A stretch of 23,799 bases of DNA from a virus, in the IMG/VR virus record IMGVR_UViG_3300032309_001176, positions 1 to 23,799 of that record; one strand, 5' to 3'. The notes under the pieces are model-generated. The model ran no database searches. It was given only the letters and a program-made list of their open reading frames with translations, and was not told where the DNA came from. Positions 4,788-11,338 of the stretch are shown here, one piece after another; within the stretch, counting starts at the first letter, position 1, and every line of letters starts with the position of its first letter. A program made the translations under genes and the position numbers.

Positions 4788-7070
4788 TTAAGGTGTTGGT
4801 GGGATATGATATGGTTCTATTCTACATGCTAAAGCTCTTGAGAAACTAGCACCTGAAGGAACTCCTGTTGAACCACTCCAAGAAATACCATCATAAGAAT
4901 AGAAAGATTTAGCTCCATTATTAGCGGATACAACATAAGTTGTTCCATTATAAACAATTGTTTCAGGTGTTGTAAATGCTGATTGAGTTATACCTGTCCA
5001 AGAAATACCGTTTGTTGAATGTGCCAATTGGAATGTTGGTCCAGTTCCAATCGCTAACCATTTAGTTCCATCCCAAGTAATATTTGTAACCTCAGTAGTT
5101 ATTGGTGATGTTGTTCCTGTCCAATTTATACCATCATAAGAATAACCTAAAGTATTTGGTGATACTTGTCCGCCAGCAACCCACATGCTTCCATTATACC
5201 ATACATCTCTAATATTACCAGGTGTGAAATTTGTGGTTGTAGTTGCTGACCAAGTTGTTCCACTGTTATCAGAATATTTTAAATCACTATTACCACCCGC
5301 AACAATTCTGCTTCCATTGTAACCAAATGTTCTTATTAAAAAGTTAGCCGTTGATTTATAAGTCCAACTTATACCATTTGTAGATGTGTAAGCACTACTT
5401 CCAATACCTGCTAACCAAAAATCACCAAAGAAATATACATCTTTAGCACTGAAACCACTTGTTGTAGAATCAAACGCTGTTGACCAATCAATACCATTAT
5501 TTGATGAATATAATATTTGAGTTTTATTAGGAAGTTGGTTATCTGCTGTAGCAACCCAAACATTATTTCCATAAGCAATCTCTTGAACTGTTACTCCTGT
5601 GAAATTAGAATTGGTTGAGACATAAGATAATCCATTATTATCAGAATAGTAGATTGTGTTATCAGCTCCAATTAGAAATCTTATACTTCCAATGTTTGGT
5701 GTTTGGCTAGGAGTATTAGTTTGAGTTACACTAGGTGTCGGGGTGAAAGTTTGAGTCGGAGTCGGGGTGGGAGTCGGACAAATTAAAGGATAAGATATTG
5801 ACCTTGTTGTTAAATAAACACCTGGACTTGGATATGAAATTCCTGATGATAATGTTGTGCCAGTTCCAATAACAACTGCTGTGGAAGGAGGGACTCTTGA
5901 AATCCAATAATTTGGACCAGCAACAAAACCAATAGTATAAATATCATTTTGAAATAATTGATATGATGTTCCACTTAATGAACCATCAATCAATGGACCA
6001 GTCGCTCCTGAAAAATATCCAATAGTAGTTGCCGAATATGTTCCATTAACTCCACTGTATGTCCCCGTTACACCACTTAAAATAACTTGAGAAGGACATA
6101 TAAAAGTCGGAGTAGAAGACGGGGTAACACTAGGAGTTTGTGTTGCGGTATTAGATTGAGTCATTGTATTGGTCGGAGTCATTGTATTGGTCTGGGTTAC
6201 GGTCTGAGTAGGAGTCATTGTATTTGTCGGAGTTACACTTGGTGTTTGTGTGGCAGTGTTAGTTGGTGTGTTTGTCTGAGTTTGTGTTTGTGTGTTTGTC
6301 TGAGTTTGTGTTTGTGTCTGAGTAGGAGAGCTTGTTTGAGTTAAAGTGGGGGTGGGCGTAGGACAACTTACAGGATATGTAATATAATAATTATTATTAT
6401 TATCAAATCCTGGACTTGGATATTTTATATTACTGATTGTGCTCAAAGTAAAATCAAGAACAATTGTTAAACCAGGAGTTAAACCAACAACATAATTATC
6501 TGTTCTTTTAGTTATACCATAACCATTTATAGAAGGATTAGATTGGGTTATCGCATATATTGTATAATAATTTGTTCCATCAAATCTTCCATAAGCAATA
6601 CCATAATTTCCATCTGAACCTGGTGTATCAAATACCCAGTTTGATATAGTTGAGAAGAATACATAATTAAATGTTCCGCCAGACCAACTCGTCAATCTTG
6701 TATAAGTTCCATTGTATTCTGTTAAACCTGAATTCGTTGAATTGATTGTAATTTCTTGAGGACAAACGGGATTCGGAGTGGGTGTAGGGCTAGGAGTTTT
6801 AGTTTGTGTTTGTGACGGAGTTTGTGTTTGTGTTTGTGTTTGTGTCTGTGTTTGTGTCTGTGTTTGACTGGCAGTATTTGTCGGAGTAACTGTATTAGTA
6901 GGAGTTACCGTCGGAGTCTGGGTTGAAGTGGGGGTCGGTGGGAAATCTTGATACTGAGCGCTACCTGAGAAAGCACAACCAGGTTCTACTCCTTTAACTT
7001 TGATATCCCATATCGGTCTTAGTTCACCAAGATATGTTGACCATTTTGTTTGTAAAAATTGACTACCCAT
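4788..7070 (-). CDS. large fibre-like protein: two paralogous beta modules and an Asp-box propeller on PT linkers
   Basis: This gene encodes 760 residues. Residues 1-43 are a unique N-terminus that may be the virion anchor. PT/QT-rich linkers occupy about 44-102, 237-322 and 432-459. Modules A (about 103-236) and B (about 323-431) are diverged copies of each other, sharing a Cys-Pro start, an NGTY segment, an I.YPSPG segment and a Cys-Pro exit. Residues 460-750 contain seven repeats of the form YS.(D/N)G..W (near 475, 521, 561, 599, 643, 684 and 724), consistent with a seven-bladed propeller with Asp-box motifs as in sialidase/BNR-like folds. I see no sialidase catalytic Arg triad, so binding is more likely than hydrolysis. 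The protein ends PPTP, like the stub of another linker. The likely role is receptor or glycan binding. Confidence 0.75.
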   Translation of the reverse strand: MGSQFLQTKWSTYLGELRPIWDIKVKGVEPGCAFSGSAQYQDFPPTPTSTQTPTVTPTNTVTPTNTASQTQTQTQTQTQTQTQTPSQTQTKTPSPTPTPNPVCPQEITINSTNSGLTEYNGTYTRLTSWSGGTFNYVFFSTISNWVFDTPGSDGNYGIAYGRFDGTNYYTIYAITQSNPSINGYGITKRTDNYVVGLTPGLTIVLDFTLSTISNIKYPSPGFDNNNNYYITYPVSCPTPTPTLTQTSSPTQTQTQTQTNTQTQTQTNTPTNTATQTPSVTPTNTMTPTQTVTQTNTMTPTNTMTQSNTATQTPSVTPSSTPTFICPSQVILSGVTGTYSGVNGTYSATTIGYFSGATGPLIDGSLSGTSYQLFQNDIYTIGFVAGPNYWISRVPPSTAVVIGTGTTLSSGISYPSPGVYLTTRSISYPLICPTPTPTPTQTFTPTPSVTQTNTPSQTPNIGSIRFLIGADNTIYYSDNNGLSYVSTNSNFTGVTVQEIAYGNNVWVATADNQLPNKTQILYSSNNGIDWSTAFDSTTSGFSAKDVYFFGDFWLAGIGSSAYTSTNGISWTYKSTANFLIRTFGYNGSRIVAGGNSDLKYSDNSGTTWSATTTTNFTPGNIRDVWYNGSMWVAGGQVSPNTLGYSYDGINWTGTTSPITTEVTNITWDGTKWLAIGTGPTFQLAHSTNGISWTGITQSAFTTPETIVYNGTTYVVSANNGAKSFYSYDGISWSGSTGVPSGASFSRALACRIEPYHIPPTP
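5694..5780 (-). repeat. PT-linker tract 3 of the 760-aa protein
   Basis: This stretch encodes residues 431-459, from the closing Cys of module B to the start of the propeller domain. It consists of TPTPTPTQ and TPSVTQ type units. Confidence 0.85.
6105..6365 (-). repeat. PT/QT-linker tract 2 of the 760-aa protein
   Basis: This is the longest linker, encoding residues 236-322. It combines QT dipeptide runs (hexanucleotide-like DNA, about 6271-6321) with TPTNTM and QTPSVT units in 18-base steps. Part of it (6248-6287) is nearly identical to linker DNA in the 622-aa gene (8695-8734, 36 of 40 bases). Confidence 0.88.
6765..6941 (-). repeat. PT/QT-linker tract 1 of the 760-aa protein
   Basis: This stretch encodes residues 44-102. 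Its centre (about 6821-6866) is an almost pure hexanucleotide array, TTTGTG on the + strand, encoding alternating Gln-Thr. Gain or loss of units would preserve the reading frame. Confidence 0.88.
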
Positions 7071-7084
7071 TAATTAATTTTAAT

Positions 7085-8953
7085 TTACCAACCTGAATAA
7101 ACATATTTTGTTTTAAGATAGTTTACAACATTGTTATGTTCTGTTGTAGTTAATTCTCTGTTATAATATAACCACTCAAACATATAAACATTTTGTGTGT
7201 AATTATCAGGACCATCACTGCTGATAAGATATCTACTTAATGTTGTTCCTGTATAAGAACCTGATGTTCCACTTGTTGAGAAAGAACCATTTATTGTTCC
7301 ATACATATTAGAACTATTTCCTGAAGAAATTAACAGTGATGCTGTATTTATCGGAGAAAAATTGATAGTTCCTTTATAGTTAGCGACACTACTAGCACTA
7401 CTAGTTTGACCATAACCAAATGAATAGGATGTTCCAGATGCTAATGAAATATACCAACCTGCTGGAGTAGGAGTCACAGGTTTATAAACCATATATTGTG
7501 TATGTGCTGTTACTGATGTATTTGATGTTGAACCAGTATATCCAATACTTGGTTTTACAAATCTAACTGCTGTTCCTGTAAATCCAGTTCCAAGTGTTAT
7601 TCCTGATTCTATTGATGGTTGTTGAATAGCAACTGATTGAGTTGCTGAACCACCTAATAAACCATAGTTAGTCCAAGATGAAGTAGTTGCTCCACTATTA
7701 GACATAAACCATAATTGTAGGTTTGTTACACCTGATGGACTGAAAACAGTTGGCGTTGAGCTCGGAGTTGGTGTGACTGTATTAGTTGGAGAAGAAGTGA
7801 TACTCGGAGTTATACTAGGAGTTGGTGTCGGAACAGGAGAAGCCCACTCATCATATCTCCATTTATCACGAAGATAATTCTGAACTGCTACTCTTTGTTG
7901 ATAGGTAAGTTCTCTTGTATAAATCATTACCTCCGCTAATTCCATACCAGCATTTTGTGCTGTTAAAGTTCCACCTGAAACCACAGATGCTCCAATAATA
8001 AACGAGTTAAATGTTGTTACTGGTGTTCCTGTAATTGCTGTTGTGTTTGTTGCTCCTGATTGGTTGATTTCCAAATATTGATTACCCGTTGGATAAGGTG
8101 CTGCTAATGTAAGTAAGAACTTATCATTCAAGTTGGTAGCACTATATGAATAACTGTAAGCGTTTGTTATTCCGCTATTTTGGAGTATGAAAGAAGAAGA
8201 GTTTAAACCAGCACCGAAATTATTATTGAATACTCTTGGTGGCTGATTTATCAATGGTGTTATTGGTGTGAATCCACCGTTTGTTGTGTTACCTGAATAT
8301 AAGTAGAATTGAGCACCAAATCCATTCGCATTTGTTGTTCCTGAATAGTTATAACCCGCAGTAGTCATAACATAGAATGCGGTAATACCTGCTCCTGTAA
8401 TAACTGTGCTATCAAATCTTTGTGTTAAGAATTCTCTTAAACCAGCTGTAGCACTCTTGGTAAATCTAACAATCTTTGGATTACCAGGTAATGATGTTGA
8501 ACCCGACCACTGAGGCATTGTATCAGTTGTAGTCCCTGTTAAAGTTTTACTATAAGTTCCAATACTTCTCCATGCTGAAACATAATCAGTTCCACCTGAA
8601 GTAATATAATCTATTGAACCTATATTGGTTGAGTCATACCATAAGTCAGGTGTTGATGGTAAAATATAAGGAGTTGAAGAAGGTGTTAAAGTCGGTGTGG
8701 CAGTATTAGTTGGTGTGTTCGTTTGTGTTTGTGTCGGAGTGAAAGTTGGGGTCACACTAGGAGTCGGAGTAACATCAGGTGTCGTTCCACCTTCTTCAGC
8801 TGGCACGGCATTGATAACATAACCAGTCAGAACTGCTGAACCCAATTTTGTCTTTTGGGACAATGGTTTCATCAATTCATTAATATCATCCTTCTCAACC
8901 TTGATAAAATTTGTTACTGGTCTGTATGACCTACCGTTCCATACTAATCTCAT
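7085..8953 (-). CDS. fibre-like protein with two LamG/concanavalin-type modules on PT linkers
   Basis: This gene encodes 622 residues. Residues 1-56 form a unique N-terminus (MRLVWNGRSYRPVTNFIKVE...), possibly the virion anchor. PT linkers occupy about 57-97 and 374-402. Each large module starts with a L.LW(Y/F) type strand (about 103 and 412) and ends with the same signature: a strand, then Y.REL plus a helix ending NYL..K (338-367 and 590-619). That ending is typical of LamG/concanavalin A-like domains, where the strand is followed by a short capping helix. Such domains usually bind glycans or proteins. The gene follows the capsid and tube-like genes after a strong hairpin, suggesting lower expression as a decoration or fibre. 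Head versus tail location cannot be told from sequence. Confidence 0.72.
   Translation of the reverse strand: MRLVWNGRSYRPVTNFIKVEKDDINELMKPLSQKTKLGSAVLTGYVINAVPAEEGGTTPDVTPTPSVTPTFTPTQTQTNTPTNTATPTLTPSSTPYILPSTPDLWYDSTNIGSIDYITSGGTDYVSAWRSIGTYSKTLTGTTTDTMPQWSGSTSLPGNPKIVRFTKSATAGLREFLTQRFDSTVITGAGITAFYVMTTAGYNYSGTTNANGFGAQFYLYSGNTTNGGFTPITPLINQPPRVFNNNFGAGLNSSSFILQNSGITNAYSYSYSATNLNDKFLLTLAAPYPTGNQYLEINQSGATNTTAITGTPVTTFNSFIIGASVVSGGTLTAQNAGMELAEVMIYTRELTYQQRVAVQNYLRDKWRYDEWASPVPTPTPSITPSITSSPTNTVTPTPSSTPTVFSPSGVTNLQLWFMSNSGATTSSWTNYGLLGGSATQSVAIQQPSIESGITLGTGFTGTAVRFVKPSIGYTGSTSNTSVTAHTQYMVYKPVTPTPAGWYISLASGTSYSFGYGQTSSASSVANYKGTINFSPINTASLLISSGNSSNMYGTINGSFSTSGTSGSYTGTTLSRYLISSDGPDNYTQNVYMFEWLYYNRELTTTEHNNVVNYLKTKYVYSGW
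7748..7837 (-). repeat. PT-linker tract 2 of the 622-aa protein
   Basis: This stretch encodes residues 373-402 between the two LamG-like modules. It is shorter than the others and Ser-richer (TPSITPSITSSP). Confidence 0.82.
8648..8785 (-). repeat. PT-linker tract 1 of the 622-aa protein
   Basis: This stretch encodes residues 57-102, separating the N-terminal anchor from the first LamG-like module. It contains TPTPSVTPTFTP and TQTQTNTP units. Bases 8695-8734 are close to 6248-6287 in the 760-aa gene. Confidence 0.85.
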
Positions 8954-8976
8954 ATTATAAAAATGTGGCTAAATAA

Positions 8977-8995
8977 TGGGGGACAAAGTCCCCCA
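8977..8995 (-). terminator. strong hairpin between capsid-region and fibre genes, probable terminator or attenuator
   Basis: A perfect 8-bp stem (TGGGGGAC 8977-8984 with GTCCCCCA 8988-8995) encloses a 3-base loop. It lies in the 60-base gap after the 180-aa gene, the widest gap in the late operon. On the minus strand it is followed by TTATTT, a modest U-rich tail. I read it as an intrinsic terminator or attenuator reducing transcription of the fibre genes relative to capsid genes. It could also protect mRNA 3' ends. Confidence 0.65.
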
Positions 8996-9013
8996 CTAAT
9001 ATTATTCAATCAA

Positions 9014-9556
9014 TTAAGATTGGAATGTGAACTGAGGAGCAACTGCTGCTAAAGTAGTTGTTACTAAGATTTCTCTTGAAGCGTCAGGTTCACCACCACT
9101 GATTGTAAGAGTTACCCCGTTCAAATCATTGTAGTTTTGTCCTGTGCTCATGCTACCCGCAGAAACAAGTCCGCCGTTAGCTAAGAATACCATCCAATAT
9201 CTTTCGTTATTGTCTTTAACAATAGCGTTGATTTCGTTTTGTTTAACTAAGTCAAAGAATAAATTTCTTAATGACTGGTCTAATTTTGGAAGAGAGATTA
9301 CAAGTGAAGGTGCGAATGTAACAGATTGTGCTACATCGTTAACTTGTATTTCTTCCGTGAAAGAGCTGGATTGCTTTACCAATTCAAAATTAAACCAAGT
9401 TCCTTTACCAGAAAATGATGTAATTTGTTCTGAAGCGTTTTCAGTATAACCAGAAATAGTATTTCCGCTTGTTCCCAAAATCCACATCTCTTTGATACCT
9501 CCGATTGAAGCATTTCTACAATCTAAAGTATATCCGTCTGAAATATAACAACTCAT
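9014..9556 (-). CDS. virion structural protein, possibly tail tube
   Basis: This gene encodes 180 residues. Recognisable features are the N-terminal YTLDCRN..IGGIKEMWIL (about 8-27), the central FTEEIQVND strand (66-74), the LRNLFFDLVKQNEINAIVKDNNERYW segment (about 96-121) and the C-terminal GVTLTISGGEPDASREI strand (about 147-163). This arrangement is widespread in Bacteroidota phages downstream of the capsid gene. The all-beta layout with one central helix fits a tail-tube-like fold, but I infer this without structural support; a head decoration role is the alternative. It starts 30 bases after the capsid gene behind an A-rich leader, so high expression is likely. The hairpin at 8977-8995 follows it. 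Confidence 0.6.
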   Translation of the reverse strand: MSCYISDGYTLDCRNASIGGIKEMWILGTSGNTISGYTENASEQITSFSGKGTWFNFELVKQSSSFTEEIQVNDVAQSVTFAPSLVISLPKLDQSLRNLFFDLVKQNEINAIVKDNNERYWMVFLANGGLVSAGSMSTGQNYNDLNGVTLTISGGEPDASREILVTTTLAAVAPQFTFQS

Positions 9557-9586
9557 ATTATTATGTTTTTGTTTTTTTTTGGTTTA

Positions 9587-10537
9587 TTATCTAGCGATTA
9601 CAAATGAATCTATAGAGAATACTCCAAGACCATATACTAATCTAGCGAAGATTTTAACGATATCTTCATACGGGTCATACATACCTTTAATTTCAATACC
9701 ACCGTTATCTGTAGCATTCATACCAACCATAAAGTAAGAAGCTGGACCAGCTACTACTCTTGATTGACCATCCAAACCTTGTGTAGGGATGATTCTTACA
9801 TTTGTTCCTGGTAACATTACTGACCACTCTTGACCTTGAGCTGCTGATTTATCATCAAAAGAGAATAAGTTCACATAAGAACTGTTTCTCATTGAAGCAA
9901 CTAAAGCTCTATAATCAGAGTAAGAACAGAACATAGCTAAGTCATTTCTGTGTAATACATTCGCAGGGATATTTTGATAATAAGTTGAGAATACAGTTAA
10001 ACCGTTTGTAGAAGTAGCCGCAGTGTAAGTTACTTGTGTAGCACCATTACCTGAAGTGATTAAAGCTAAAGCTCCGTTAAAACATTGGTTGTTATATTCA
10101 GTAGCACCTGTTGCTGTTGTGTTTCTCCATAATTGTTTTTCTACAGTATCAGCGATTCTGTTAGAAATATCTTGGATTACTAACTCTTCAAAAGGAACTG
10201 ACTCTTGGAAGTTTGAGTTAGATAATCTTTGACTTAAGAAATAGTCATAAAGGTCGTAAGCACAAAGTGATTGGTTAACCTTTTTATTACAAGTTTCAAT
10301 TGTTACTTGGTCAATATTTGTTTGTCCTGAAGCATTGAAACCACAAGAACCGTCTTGTAAGTAGATATCGTTTGTTAAAAACCCTACTTGTTGTGTCCCT
10401 TTAATATTTGGACGAATTGTAGCGTAACGAGGTAACACCTCACCTAATATACTTTTGATAAGCATATCAGTTGCGTTTTGGTCAATCCAAACATCAAGTT
10501 GAGAAAGATTGTATGCGAATTTTTCGTTCTTTTTCAT
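9587..10537 (-). CDS. major capsid protein
   Basis: This gene encodes 316 residues expected to form the icosahedral shell. Support comes from context (directly after protease and scaffold-like genes) and from sequence. There is an N-terminal helix with D..ATDMLIKSILGEVLPRYATI (about 20-39), a long helix rich in acidic and Gln residues (PFEELVIQDISNRIADTVEKQLW, about 116-138) like the HK97 spine helix region, and a C-terminal half of alternating strands ending YDPYEDIVKIFARLVYGLGVFSIDSF. The length suits an HK97-fold capsid protein without a delta domain. The 28-base gap upstream is A-rich on the coding strand, the favoured translation leader in Bacteroidota, consistent with very high expression. 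Confidence 0.8.
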   Translation of the reverse strand: MKKNEKFAYNLSQLDVWIDQNATDMLIKSILGEVLPRYATIRPNIKGTQQVGFLTNDIYLQDGSCGFNASGQTNIDQVTIETCNKKVNQSLCAYDLYDYFLSQRLSNSNFQESVPFEELVIQDISNRIADTVEKQLWRNTTATGATEYNNQCFNGALALITSGNGATQVTYTAATSTNGLTVFSTYYQNIPANVLHRNDLAMFCSYSDYRALVASMRNSSYVNLFSFDDKSAAQGQEWSVMLPGTNVRIIPTQGLDGQSRVVAGPASYFMVGMNATDNGGIEIKGMYDPYEDIVKIFARLVYGLGVFSIDSFVIAR

Positions 10538-10565
10538 ATCTTTTAATTTGTTTTTTGTTTTTTAT

Positions 10566-11336
10566 TTATTTGTTTCTTAGTTCTTTAAGAACATCAATTC
10601 TGAAATCTTGAAAAGTTTCTTTGAAGTCAGCTCTCTTTTCAAGAGGCTTTCTTTCAGGAGCATTTTTGAATGTTTCAAAATCGTTTTTAATAGAACTTAT
10701 TTCTGTTTTGAACTTACCGTTCATTGAGTCAACAACTTCTAAAAGTTGACTGATACCCAATTTGATTTCCTCCAATTGTGAAGTGAAATCTGTAGACATG
10801 CCTTCTACATTTTCTCTTTGGACAATTTTACCATCCACTGTTTGAATTCTGATTTTAACCTCTTTACCCTCAGTATCTTTTAATACTACTTGGTGTTCAC
10901 CGTTTGGTGCGGGGGTCTTTTCTCCGTCAGCACCAACAACATATACTTCTTCACCCACATCAAATGTTGGTGATTCTAATGTTTGTCCTTGAGCGTCTTT
11001 AGCTTCAGTCATTTTGATTTTAGAGTTTTCCACTTCAACTTCGTCTTCAACAACTTGTTGTTCAGCTTCTTTTACATCTTCTTCAATCTTCGTGATTGTA
11101 GATTCCTCATCAACTGTAAGGACTAATCCTTCTCTTGTTGTGTGGACTCCAAATGGAGCAGGGGTTAATGTTGAATCGCCAACAACATATAATGTCTGAC
11201 CAATTCCAAAATCACTATCTAAGTTGTTAGTGACTTTAGTTTGACCATCCATTAATACCGTAGCGAAAAAACTTTCTTTCTTGAATTTCAAACCGAGTAA
11301 TTGGACAATTTTGTCTATTGCTTGTGTAGCATTCAT
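10566..11336 (-). CDS. scaffold-like head assembly protein with duplicated small domain
   Basis: This gene encodes 256 residues between protease and capsid genes, the classic scaffold position. Residues 24-84 and 108-173 are two copies of one beta domain, each with a YVVG...TPAP.G.H core. They are separated by a very acidic stretch (85-104). Residues 183-225 read as a coiled coil, and the C-terminus is a basic helix (RIDVLKELRNK). Coiled-coil scaffold with a basic C-terminal end that contacts the capsid protein is the known design in tailed phages. Similar duplicated TPAP-type domains occur in Bacteroidota phage proteins at this position. The start lies 2 bases after the protease stop. It may be cleaved during maturation. 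Confidence 0.65.
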   Translation of the reverse strand: MNATQAIDKIVQLLGLKFKKESFFATVLMDGQTKVTNNLDSDFGIGQTLYVVGDSTLTPAPFGVHTTREGLVLTVDEESTITKIEEDVKEAEQQVVEDEVEVENSKIKMTEAKDAQGQTLESPTFDVGEEVYVVGADGEKTPAPNGEHQVVLKDTEGKEVKIRIQTVDGKIVQRENVEGMSTDFTSQLEEIKLGISQLLEVVDSMNGKFKTEISSIKNDFETFKNAPERKPLEKRADFKETFQDFRIDVLKELRNK

Positions 11337-11338
11337 AA

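Noticed and set aside
6087-6344. Open frame on the + strand rich in Cys, Ser, Arg and Leu across the longest linker
   Set aside because: It is the antisense reading of the PT/QT repeat DNA; its periodic composition follows from the 6- and 18-base repeats and it lies inside a clear minus-strand gene.
4342-8785. Diversity-generating retroelement acting on the fibre genes
   Set aside because: No reverse transcriptase gene and no template/variable repeat pair is seen in the window; the repeats are low-complexity linkers with 6- and 18-base periods.
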